Source: CAZRGV01 sp964599655 (GTDB lineage Bacteria > Planctomycetota > Planctomycetia > Isosphaerales > Isosphaeraceae). Taken from it: DNA of 64,000 nt. This document shows positions 18,885-26,448 of the stretch, piece by piece (within the stretch, counting starts at the first letter, position 1; each line of letters opens with the position of its first letter). The notes under the pieces were generated by a model, which saw nothing but the letters and a program-made list of their open reading frames with translations, did not search any database and was not told where the DNA came from. The translations under genes and the position numbers were made by a program. The stretch lies in assembly GCA_964599655.1 (NCBI GenBank), contig CAZRGV010000017.1, positions 1 to 64,000 of the forward strand, in the 5' to 3' direction.

Positions 18885-19684
18885 ATGCAGGCCATCGTTC
18901 TCGCGGGTGGTAAGGGAACCCGGCTCCGGCCGTTCACGCACATCTTTCCCAAGCCCCTCATGCCCTTGGGCGACGACAACCCGATGCCGATCCTCGAAGT
19001 GGTCCTCCGGCAGCTCGCCCGGTTCGGGTTCCACGACGTGACGATCATCACGGGCTACCTGACCGAATACATCGAAACCTTTTGCCGCGACGGCCAGCGA
19101 TTCGGAACCCGGATCAGCTACCGCCGCGAAGTTCATCCGCTCGGAACCGCGGGCGGCCTGACCTTGATCGAACGACCCAGAGAACACGTTCTGGTCATGA
19201 ACGGGGACATTCTCACGACATTAAACTTCCGTGACATGTATGACTTCCACGTCGCCCGCCGCGCGTCGGCCACGATCGCCTCCTACCCTCGCGAGGTCCC
19301 GATCGATTTCGGCGTGCTCGAATTCGGCGACGATTTCGACCGGAAGCCCGCGACGCTGGAACACCCAGGCGACCTNNNNNNNNNNATCCTCACGTCCTCG
19401 TCGGTTACAAGGAAAAGCCCCGGTTCTCGTTCCAGGTCAGCATGGGACTTTACATCCTCAGCCCCCGCGCTTGGGATTACCTCCAGCCGGGAGAACCCTT
19501 GCCCATGCCCGACCTTCTCGAAACGATGCGAGCCGACGGACATCCGATCCATTGCTTCCGACAAACCTGTGAATGGCTGGATATCGGACGCCACGACGAC
19601 TACGCGGCCGCCAACGAGATCTTCCAGGCCCGCCGTTCGGCCTTCCTCGGCGATGCGGAGCGGCCTCGACTCAAGATTGGTTAA
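18885..19684 (+). CDS. Sugar nucleotidyltransferase, interrupted by an assembly gap
   Basis: Nucleotide-sugar pyrophosphorylase of the NTP-transferase family, which activates a sugar-1-phosphate with NTP. It opens with IVLAGGKGTRLRPFTHIFPK, the nucleotide-binding signature with the catalytic Lys. HPLGTAGGL and VMNGDILTT, the metal-binding Asp region, follow, and VGYKEKPRFSFQVSMGLYIL and WLDIGRHDDYA complete the fold. Ten Ns at 19376-19385 split it. The reading frame after the gap is offset by two bases from the frame before it, so the true gap is not ten bases long. The ATG at 18885 has a GGGAGGG site. It probably supplies donor sugar for the neighbouring transferases; the sugar is unknown. 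Total length would be about 267 residues. Confidence 0.85.
19376..19385. other. Assembly gap (10 N)
   Basis: Ten Ns inside the nucleotidyltransferase gene. The frame change across it shows that the missing length is not 10 modulo 3. Any apparent frameshift here is an artefact. Confidence 0.99.
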
Positions 19685-19693
19685 GATCCGCCG

Positions 19694-21490
19694 ATGAATA
19701 CCATGGTTGCATCCGTTCTGGCGGTCGTTCTCGCCTACCTGATCGGCGCGATTCCCTTCGCCTATCTCGTGGTCAAGGCGATCAAGGGGATCGACATCCG
19801 AACGGTCGGTTCGGGAAACGTCGGGGCGACCAACGTCGGCCGCGTGCTGGGTTTCCGCTTCTTCCTACTGGTCTTCCTGCTCGACGTTCTCAAAGGGCTC
19901 CTTCCGACCTGGGGAATTCCCTGGCTCGTCCGTTCGGCGTCGGGCGTCGTTCCGCCGGACCTTCCGGTCCTCGTCGCCTTGTCGGCGATCCTGGGCCACA
20001 ACTTTCCCATTTACCTCAAATTTCGTGGCGGCAAGGGCGTGGCCACCAGCTTGGGGGCGCTGCTCGCGCTGGACCTGATCGCCAGCCTCGCGGCGGCCAC
20101 GAGTTTCGGCGTGATTCTGTTGATCACGCGGATCGTCTCGATCTCCTCCCTGATCGGCGGGCTGGTCTTCGTGGGCGTCCACTTCGTTCGCGATCCAGAG
20201 CCCTGGAGCCGGAATCATGTTGCGATGAGCGTGGTGACGCTCCTCCTTTTGGGGATGCTTATCGTGCGACACCGAACGAATCTGGCCAGAATCTGGGCGG
20301 GTACCGAACCGAAGGTGACGTTCGGCAAGAAGCCGCCCTCCCAGGGGCGCATCGTCCTGCCCCTAATTCTTGGGCTCCTTCTGCTCGCGGCCGTTGGCTT
20401 CGCGATCACAAAAGCATTGCAACCCGCCACGATGCGCTCGAATCGGATCGCGCTGGCGGTTGCCGCGCGCGTCGGAACCGGCCATCAACGCGCCGACCGC
20501 GTTGCGTTTCTCGACTCCGGTCGACGGCTCGCCGTCAGTTGTCCGCGATATGATCGGATGGTGATCTACCAGGTCACAGACTCAGAACCCCCAAGCCTCG
20601 AGCCGTTCCGTGATGTCAAGCTGGATGGAAAGCCCGTGGCCTTGTGCGCAACGGCCGACCGGCTTTACGTGCTTCAGCGCCCAAGCGGCGACGCCCGCCA
20701 CCTCGAACCCGGCTTCTGGCGCTCGTACGACATCTCCGGCAATCCGATCGGCGAGCGCTTCCCGGTCGGGTACGACCCCGATGACATGGTTCTGACCCCC
20801 GACGGCCGGACGGCCCTTGTGCTTCTCTCCGGGAACGCCGAAGGGGAAACCAATCGACCCGATCCCGAACTTCTGGCGATCGAGGTCGGACGAAACGGCG
20901 CGCCCCCCCGCGTGGTTTCGCGGTTTGCCTTCGACCAGAAAGGCGACGACCCCGATCGACTGGTCCTTTCCGAGGACGCATCGCATGCGGCCGTCGTCGT
21001 TCGAGGAACGAATCAAGTGGTTGGCTTCGAACTGGGCGATCCGCTCCATCCCTCGTTGACGGGACGGGTTCCGATCGCCAATGGCGACACGCCCTACGTG
21101 TCCCAGACCGCGGGGGACGCGATCTTAATGCCGGTTCTCTCGCGGCAGGTCGAGGCCGTCGCGATCCCCTCCGACGCTGAGGCCGCAACGCCTCCAAGGA
21201 ACGATCGTTCCCATTCGCAAACTGGCAGCGGCCTTCTGATCGTCACTCGGCCCGAGGACTCCACGTTGGAGGTGCTCGAAATCCAACCGCGAAGATCGCT
21301 CGGACGGTTGCCCCTCCGAGGGCCAGCCAACATCGGGGGCGTCATCCCGACCGGAATCGCCTACTCCCGAGAGCGAGAACTGCTCGCCGTCGCCAATCGT
21401 TCGGGGGGCGTTCACCTCGTCAAGGTCGAACGCCCACGACCCGTTTCGAACCGGATCGCGACCAAGGGTCGCCAAGGCGCGGTTCGTTGA
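19694..21490 (+). CDS. plsY: PlsY-type glycerol-3-phosphate acyltransferase fused to a predicted beta-propeller
   Basis: The first 210 of 598 residues are a complete PlsY, the membrane enzyme that acylates glycerol-3-phosphate with acyl-phosphate in phospholipid synthesis. Motif 1 is GSGNVGATN (residues 39-47), motif 2 is FRGGKGVATSLG (about 110-121) and motif 3 has Arg146 and Ser149. The normal PlsY end RHRTNLARIWAGTEPK is at about 192-207. An additional hydrophobic helix (219-240) follows, then about 355 residues with repeated beta-strand units such as MVLTPDGRTALVLLSG and LVLSEDASHAAVVVRG. These look like blades of a YVTN/WD-like propeller, probably periplasmic. PlsY is usually about 200 residues. 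It lies nine bases after the nucleotidyltransferase gene. Confidence 0.85.
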   Translation: MNTMVASVLAVVLAYLIGAIPFAYLVVKAIKGIDIRTVGSGNVGATNVGRVLGFRFFLLVFLLDVLKGLLPTWGIPWLVRSASGVVPPDLPVLVALSAILGHNFPIYLKFRGGKGVATSLGALLALDLIASLAAATSFGVILLITRIVSISSLIGGLVFVGVHFVRDPEPWSRNHVAMSVVTLLLLGMLIVRHRTNLARIWAGTEPKVTFGKKPPSQGRIVLPLILGLLLLAAVGFAITKALQPATMRSNRIALAVAARVGTGHQRADRVAFLDSGRRLAVSCPRYDRMVIYQVTDSEPPSLEPFRDVKLDGKPVALCATADRLYVLQRPSGDARHLEPGFWRSYDISGNPIGERFPVGYDPDDMVLTPDGRTALVLLSGNAEGETNRPDPELLAIEVGRNGAPPRVVSRFAFDQKGDDPDRLVLSEDASHAAVVVRGTNQVVGFELGDPLHPSLTGRVPIANGDTPYVSQTAGDAILMPVLSRQVEAVAIPSDAEAATPPRNDRSHSQTGSGLLIVTRPEDSTLEVLEIQPRRSLGRLPLRGPANIGGVIPTGIAYSRERELLAVANRSGGVHLVKVERPRPVSNRIATKGRQGAVR

Positions 21491-21548
21491 GGTTTGGATC
21501 AAACCCCAATTCGGGAACGAGGCAGCCCCCTCCTCGCACGCGGGTATT

Positions 21549-21564
21549 CGCGGTCTTGACCGCG
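21549..21564. repeat. Small palindrome upstream of the zinc-ribbon gene
   Basis: CGCGGTC and GACCGCG with a two-base centre, immediately before TACAAT (21568-21573), a possible -10 element. It could be an operator, but no -35 partner is clear. Confidence 0.25.
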
Positions 21565-21634
21565 GGTTACAATACGCCCTGAGAAGGTCGGCGCTCGCCG
21601 ACGACGTCTCGACTGGAGTGGTAACCGTCTGCTA

Positions 21635-22252
21635 ATGCCCTGGCATCCTTCGAGGCCCGACGAGTCGTCGGAGGCACCGCCCCGATTCTGTCCGCGATGC
21701 CGGAAACCCCGGCCTGTGGCGGATTTCCTCTGCGAGGAGTGCGGCGAAACTCTGGCGGAACAGGGCTATTGCGCCGTTTGCGAACGGCACTGGCTTCTGC
21801 TCGAAGGAGAACCCTGCCCCAAGCACGACCTACCCCTCGGTATCAACGACACTCCAATCGATTCAACGCGGCATGAGAACGTGCCGATCGACTGGGTGAC
21901 CGTCGCTCGATTCGATCAGGCGACCGCCGCCCTCGGAGCGCGACTGCGGCTCGATTCCGAAGGAATTCCCACATTCCTCGACGGTGAACGCATGGGGGGC
22001 GACGCGGCGTACCAGTTCGCGACCGGAGGCGTGAAACTTCAGGTCCCTCGCGCGCTGGAAGCCGACGCGAGGATTTTGCTCTCGCAAAACTGGAACGCCG
22101 CCGACGCCGACGATGACGACCTCGACGATGCCTGGGACGAACTCGGTCCCGAGCCGGGAGCAAAACGCCGCGCCGTCATGAAAGTTCTGATCCTCCTGTT
22201 TCTCTTCTATCCCCTCGTTCAACTCTTGATCGGTCTGGTCTTTCGACGGTGA
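21635..22252 (+). CDS. Zinc-ribbon, DUF2007-like protein with C-terminal membrane anchor
   Basis: A 205-residue protein of unknown function. Residues 19-67 hold Cys pairs FCPRCRKP, FLCEECGE, YCAVCERH and PCPKH, which should bind two zinc ions. Residues about 90-150 (VARFDQATAALGARLRLDSE, GIPTFLDGE, GGVKLQVP) resemble the DUF2007 domain, an alpha/beta domain proposed to act in signalling. An acidic linker rich in Asp follows, and then a C-terminal hydrophobic helix (about 182-202) with its end in the cytosol or membrane. The ATG at 21635 has no strong ribosome site, so the start is moderately sure. It is single, convergent with the flavin reductase gene. Confidence 0.75.
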   Translation: MPWHPSRPDESSEAPPRFCPRCRKPRPVADFLCEECGETLAEQGYCAVCERHWLLLEGEPCPKHDLPLGINDTPIDSTRHENVPIDWVTVARFDQATAALGARLRLDSEGIPTFLDGERMGGDAAYQFATGGVKLQVPRALEADARILLSQNWNAADADDDDLDDAWDELGPEPGAKRRAVMKVLILLFLFYPLVQLLIGLVFRR

Positions 22253-22333
22253 GTCCACGTCCTCGCCGAAGGCCCAGAATTTGCTGGCAGGCTGTGCGGC
22301 GGAATCCGACGATCCGTTTGCATGTCATTATGT

Positions 22334-22834
22334 TCAGTAGTGGAACCCATTATGACGAACGTGCAGCATGGGTTCCAGTTCCTCGTGAAGAATCGCGCCG
22401 GCCACAACTCGGGCGAGATAGACGCGATGATCCTTGCCTTCGAGGCGATCCTCCAGCTCCGCGTCCAGAAACCCGAGCGCGTCGGCGAGGACCGGTCCGC
22501 CCCTGGCCTCGGTGGCTTCGTGGAGGGCCAACCCTTCAAAGGCATTGTCGCCCGGCTCAAATCCCCTCGCGAAATGACGGATCAGGCCTTTTTGCCCGGC
22601 CGCCACCTGGTTGAGCGTGAACCGGCCGGATTCCACGATCCAGTTTCCCACGAAACGGTCGCTCCGCACGGCCACGGTCAGCATCGGCGGCTCGAAACCG
22701 GCCTGCTGGACCCAGCTCGCGAGCATTCCGGTGCATTTTTCCCCCTGCCGGACGGTCAGGATGAAAATTCCGCTGGGGACTCGACCAAGGGCACGACCAA
22801 GCGGCGAGGGAAGGCTTTGAGACGTTTCCGACAT
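22334..22834 (-). CDS. Flavin reductase-like domain protein
   Basis: A 166-residue FMN-binding split-barrel protein of the flavin reductase (NTAB/HpaC-like) family. Conserved features are GRVPSGIFILTVRQGE at about residue 17-32, GMLASWVQQAGFEPPMLTVA, the FMN-contact region, and the C-terminal ILHEELEPMLHVRHNGFHY. Such proteins reduce flavin with NAD(P)H for a partner oxygenase or act as flavoproteins themselves; no partner is adjacent. The ATG at 22834 has a GAGGAA site; longer in-frame starts would add about 50 residues without family support. It is cytosolic, divergent from the Ser/Thr kinase gene and convergent with the zinc-ribbon gene. Confidence 0.85.
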   Translation of the reverse strand: MSETSQSLPSPLGRALGRVPSGIFILTVRQGEKCTGMLASWVQQAGFEPPMLTVAVRSDRFVGNWIVESGRFTLNQVAAGQKGLIRHFARGFEPGDNAFEGLALHEATEARGGPVLADALGFLDAELEDRLEGKDHRVYLARVVAGAILHEELEPMLHVRHNGFHY

Positions 22835-23158
22835 CGGATTCCTCGGTGAACGGAGGTTTATGGTTATTGGCGGAACCGAGATGTTCAAGGGGCGATCGAC
22901 GTTCGCCGGGCGTGCCCGATTGTACGAAAAGACCGATGGCTTGCCTCCGGGTCTTGCCTCACGAACGATTGAATCAGCGGGCTTCATTCGATACTCTTTT
23001 TATTTTCGCACTCAGCCGGCTGCCAGAATGTTCCAATCCGGGCACGGATAGGGATCCTTCGTTTTTCCGTTCCCCGCAGGCAACAGCATCGATCATCGGA
23101 CCGTCCCCCCGTCCGATCCCTCGATACAGGCCATGCCCCGCACGGACCGAGGACTCGA
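22835..23158. other. Divergent intergenic region with a candidate promoter
   Basis: 324 bases without a credible gene. On the plus strand TTGAAT (22969-22974) and TACTCT (22992-22997) are 17 bases apart and next to an AT-rich stretch, a possible promoter for the kinase with a leader of about 160 bases. Confidence in the promoter alone is about 0.3. Confidence 0.45.
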
Positions 23159-24025
23159 ATGTCGCAGGCGACTCGAAACGTCAAACTGGCCGAAATGCAG
23201 TACCGGGTCATCAAAGCACTTGGAGCGGGCGCCGGAAGTACTATCCTCCTGATCTGCGATAAACAGCTGGGCATCCAGTACGCCCTGAAGGTCGTGAAGC
23301 GCCAGGACGCCGACGACGACGTCTACATCAACCAGGCGCTTCACGAATTCGAGGTGGCCCAGCGTCTGAACCATCCCTGTTTACTCAAGATCTACGACTG
23401 TCAAACTAAGCGTAAGTGGTTCAAAACGCAGGGCGTCGAACTTCTGATGGAATATGTGGACGGCCGCACGCTCGACGACCTCCAAACGCGAGAGATCGGC
23501 CAGTTGGTCCTGATCTTCATCCACGTGGCCTCGGCCCTGAAGCACATGCACCGCCGCGGGGTTTATCATGGCGACCTGAAGCCTGGCAATATCATGCTTT
23601 CTCGCACGGGGGATGTCAAAGTCATCGATTTCGGCACCGCCTGGATCAAGGGAGAACCCAAGGACCGCGTTCAGGGAACCCCGCAGTACATGGCTCCGGA
23701 GCAGGCCAGCGACCGGATCGTCGATGAAAAGACCGACATCTACAATCTGGGCGCCACGATGTACCGGATGTTCACGGGAGAGTACGCCAATCTCGGCATG
23801 CCCTCGGCCCTGGACGGCGGAGTGGGAATCAACCGGCTCCGTCGCTCACCGATTTTCCATCGTCCGGAGATTCCCGGAACGCTGAACGAAACCATCCTCT
23901 CCTGCCTCGAGAACAATCCCGACCATCGCCCCGCGGGCGTCTTCGAGGTCAAGCATCAGCTTGTCGCGGTGGCCCGGTATCTCGGCCTGAGCCCCGAATC
24001 GTTACGGGGGTCCGAGGACGATTGA
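23159..24025 (+). CDS. Compact serine/threonine protein kinase (non-RD)
   Basis: A 288-residue Hanks-type kinase made of little beyond the catalytic domain, with no membrane helix or sensor domain. The glycine-rich loop LGAGAGSTILLI, Lys44 in YALKVVK, catalytic loop HGDLKPGNIML (Asp139, Lys141, Asn144), DFG as IDFGTA (Asp157) and the GTPQYMAPEQ activation end are present. The Arg before the catalytic Asp is replaced by Gly, so it is a non-RD kinase and may not need activation-loop phosphorylation. Soluble single-domain kinases are common in planctomycetes. The ATG at 23159 follows GGACCGAGG. No substrate or phosphatase is adjacent. The XPB gene lies 344 bases downstream. Confidence 0.9.
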   Translation: MSQATRNVKLAEMQYRVIKALGAGAGSTILLICDKQLGIQYALKVVKRQDADDDVYINQALHEFEVAQRLNHPCLLKIYDCQTKRKWFKTQGVELLMEYVDGRTLDDLQTREIGQLVLIFIHVASALKHMHRRGVYHGDLKPGNIMLSRTGDVKVIDFGTAWIKGEPKDRVQGTPQYMAPEQASDRIVDEKTDIYNLGATMYRMFTGEYANLGMPSALDGGVGINRLRRSPIFHRPEIPGTLNETILSCLENNPDHRPAGVFEVKHQLVAVARYLGLSPESLRGSEDD

Positions 24026-24369
24026 AGGGCCGTCGCGGGGGGACGTCCTCGGCCTGCGCCAACCGAACCTGCGCAACCGTTTTCCCAGATCGTCGGCGAT
24101 CCGGCCGATCCATCCCCGGCCGAGAACCGTTGACGCAACCTTTGCCCCACCACGAAGTTCTGTCGAATCTCCGGTCAACTCCCCAACCAACGAGCCTCGT
24201 GAGGAAGGAATCCCGGGTGGAAGGACTCGGGCTCGGCCTGGCCGATTCCGGCCGCCGCGTCACGACAAAAAGCTCGGCTTGCGGCCCTGAAGCGGGGCGC
24301 CTACGATAGCGGGGTGATTCCTCGATGGATGACGGCCTCTGATGGACCTCACGCCCGCCCAAGGAGCTC
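24026..24369. other. Intergenic region before the XPB operon
   Basis: 344 bases. The one open frame here has no family resemblance. Near its end lies the candidate promoter listed at 24279-24307. Nothing else was recognised. Confidence 0.5.
24279..24307 (+). promoter_or_regulatory. Candidate promoter for the XPB operon
   Basis: TTGCGG and TACGAT with a 17-base spacer, ending about 62 bases before the XPB start codon. Confidence 0.4.
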
Positions 24370-26088
24370 ATGCCGTACAACCCCGCCAATCCGTTGATCG
24401 TGCAGGGGGACCGGACGGTCCTCCTTGAGGTTGATAACCCGTTGTATGCCGAGGCCCGAGACGCCCTCGCGCCCTTTGCCGAGCTGGAGAAAAGTCCCGA
24501 GCACATTCACACCTACCGGCTGACACCTCTCTCGCTCTGGAACGCCGCGGCCGCGGGCATGTCGGCGGAGTTGATGGTGGAGGCCCTCGAAACGTACAGC
24601 AAGTTTCCTCTGCCTCCGAATCTTTCCGTCGACATTCACGAGCTGGTGGGGCGCTACGGTCGCGTCCAGCTCGCGAGGGTCGATGGGCAGTTGCGACTGA
24701 TCACTCAGGATCGGCCGCTGCTGGAGGAGCTCAAGCGTCAGAAGGGGGTGCGCGATTATCTCGGCGAGCGCGTCGACGAAACCAGCTTCGCGGTCGAGGA
24801 TGCCTGCCGTGGCGTTCTGAAGCAGGCGTTGATCGCCGTCGGTTATCCGGCCGAGGATCTGGCCGGCTATACCACGGGAAGCGACCTCGACATCCCGCTT
24901 CGAGAGACGTCGCTCGCGGGTCTCCCCTTCCGCGTCCGCGATTACCAGCGGATGGCCGTCGAGGCCTTTCACGCCGGAGGCGACGTTCGAGGGGGCTCGG
25001 GAGTGGTTGTGCTGCCTTGCGGCGCGGGCAAGACCATTGTGGGGATTACCGCGATGGCCGCGCTCGGCAAGCACACGCTCGTCCTGACAACCAGCACCAC
25101 CGCGGTTGAGCAGTGGCGTCGGGAAATCCTCGACAAGACCGCCTTGCTCGAACACCAGGTCGCGACCTACACGGGAGACTCGAAGGAAATCGCGCCCGTC
25201 ACGTTGGCAACCTACCAGATCGTGACCTACCGGCCCAAGAAGGACGGCGATTTCCCTCACTTTCACCTCTTCAACGCCCGAGACTGGGGCCTGATCGTCT
25301 ACGACGAGGTTCACCTGCTGCCCGCGCCTGTCTTTCGCATCACGGCCGAAATCCAGGCCCGACGGCGATTGGGTCTCACCGCGACATTGGTTCGCGAGGA
25401 TGGCCGAGAGGAAGACGTTTTCAGCCTGATCGGCCCCAAGAAATTCGACGTCCCTTGGCGGGTGCTGGAGCAGAAGGGCTGGATCGCCGAGGCGCTCTGC
25501 CACGAGATTCGTCTGGGGCTCCGGGAAGACCGACGGATGGAATATGCCACCTCGGAGTGGCGTGACAAGTTCCGGATCGCCAGCGAAAACCCCGTGAAAG
25601 ACGACCTCGTCGAACGGCTCCTCGATCGGTACGACCGACCCGAAGACCGCGTCTTGATCATCGGACAGTACCTCAAGCAGCTTCGGCGAATCGCCGAACG
25701 ATTCGAGCTCCCCTTGATCACCGGGCAAACGAGCAACGCGGAACGCGACGAGCTCTACAACCGATTCCGACGTGGCGAGATTCGCAAGTTGGTTCTCTCC
25801 AAGGTCGGCAACTTCGCGATCGACCTGCCCGACGCCAATGTCATGATCCAGGTCTCGGGGACATTCGGAAGTCGCCAGGAGGAAGCCCAGAGGCTCGGGC
25901 GGATTCTGAGGCCCAAGAACGGCTCGGAGCCCGCCCACTTTTACACGCTCGTGAGCCGTGACACGAGGGAAATGGATTTCGCCCACCACCGCCAGCTCTT
26001 TCTCACGGAACAGGGCTATAGTTACGAGATCCTTGACGAGTCCGAACTGTTCGCTCAGGCGGGCTCCACGCCCAGGGCTCATTGCTGA
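24370..26088 (+). CDS. XPB/Rad25-family DNA helicase
   Basis: A 572-residue superfamily-2 helicase of the bacterial XPB type, an ATP-driven 3'-5' DNA translocase. Walker A is LPCGAGKT (about residues 216-223), motif II is DEVH (about 311-314), and motif III with the RED motif is LGLTATLVREDG (about 334-345), the hallmark of XPB. The second RecA lobe has VLSKVGNFAIDLPDANVMIQ and EAQRLGRILRPK (motif VI). About 190 residues precede the first RecA lobe, including the damage-recognition-like domain. Mycobacteria have an XPB (Rv0861c) beside a partner of the same kind as the 755-residue gene here. A role in DNA repair or nucleic-acid remodelling is inferred. Overall length fits bacterial XPBs (about 540-570). 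Confidence 0.92.
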   Translation: MPYNPANPLIVQGDRTVLLEVDNPLYAEARDALAPFAELEKSPEHIHTYRLTPLSLWNAAAAGMSAELMVEALETYSKFPLPPNLSVDIHELVGRYGRVQLARVDGQLRLITQDRPLLEELKRQKGVRDYLGERVDETSFAVEDACRGVLKQALIAVGYPAEDLAGYTTGSDLDIPLRETSLAGLPFRVRDYQRMAVEAFHAGGDVRGGSGVVVLPCGAGKTIVGITAMAALGKHTLVLTTSTTAVEQWRREILDKTALLEHQVATYTGDSKEIAPVTLATYQIVTYRPKKDGDFPHFHLFNARDWGLIVYDEVHLLPAPVFRITAEIQARRRLGLTATLVREDGREEDVFSLIGPKKFDVPWRVLEQKGWIAEALCHEIRLGLREDRRMEYATSEWRDKFRIASENPVKDDLVERLLDRYDRPEDRVLIIGQYLKQLRRIAERFELPLITGQTSNAERDELYNRFRRGEIRKLVLSKVGNFAIDLPDANVMIQVSGTFGSRQEEAQRLGRILRPKNGSEPAHFYTLVSRDTREMDFAHHRQLFLTEQGYSYEILDESELFAQAGSTPRAHC

Positions 26089-26177
26089 GCCCGATCGCCG
26101 AGCGCGCCTCGAAGCGCTCAATCGACTCTTCCGCGGCGAATCCGACGATCTTGGAAAGGCACCCCGCGAGGCGGCTC

Positions 26178-26435
26178 ATGTCGAGCGTTCCCAGGAAATC
26201 GACCCCGATCGAACGGCAGGCCTCGACCCGGCTGCCGGTCAAGCTCCACCGCCAAGTCTCGCTGATCCAGACGGCGGATCGCTTGCTCGCCGAGGAACTC
26301 CTGGCGCGCAAGAGTCTGGCCAGGCTCGTCGTGGGACGGCTCTCCGAAACGGTCCTGCTCGTCCGACCCAAGCACGAGGACGAGATCCTCGACGAGCTTC
26401 GTCGGATGGGCCATTCCCCTCGCGTCGTTCGTTGA
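26178..26435 (+). CDS. Small hypothetical protein between the XPB genes
   Basis: An 85-residue protein not recognised. It starts at an ATG at 26178 with a GAGG site seven bases upstream, and has a helix-rich body with LPVKLHRQVSLIQTADRLL, SLARLVVGRLSETVLLVRPK and EDEILDELRRMGH. Third codon positions are mostly G or C, like the neighbouring genes, which supports coding. It lies 89 bases after the XPB helicase and 13 bases before the XPB/Ssl2-like partner, on the same strand. It has no membrane segment. It may be an accessory subunit of the helicase, but this rests on position alone. Confidence 0.6.
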   Translation: MSSVPRKSTPIERQASTRLPVKLHRQVSLIQTADRLLAEELLARKSLARLVVGRLSETVLLVRPKHEDEILDELRRMGHSPRVVR

Positions 26436-26448
26436 GGATCGTTGTCGC

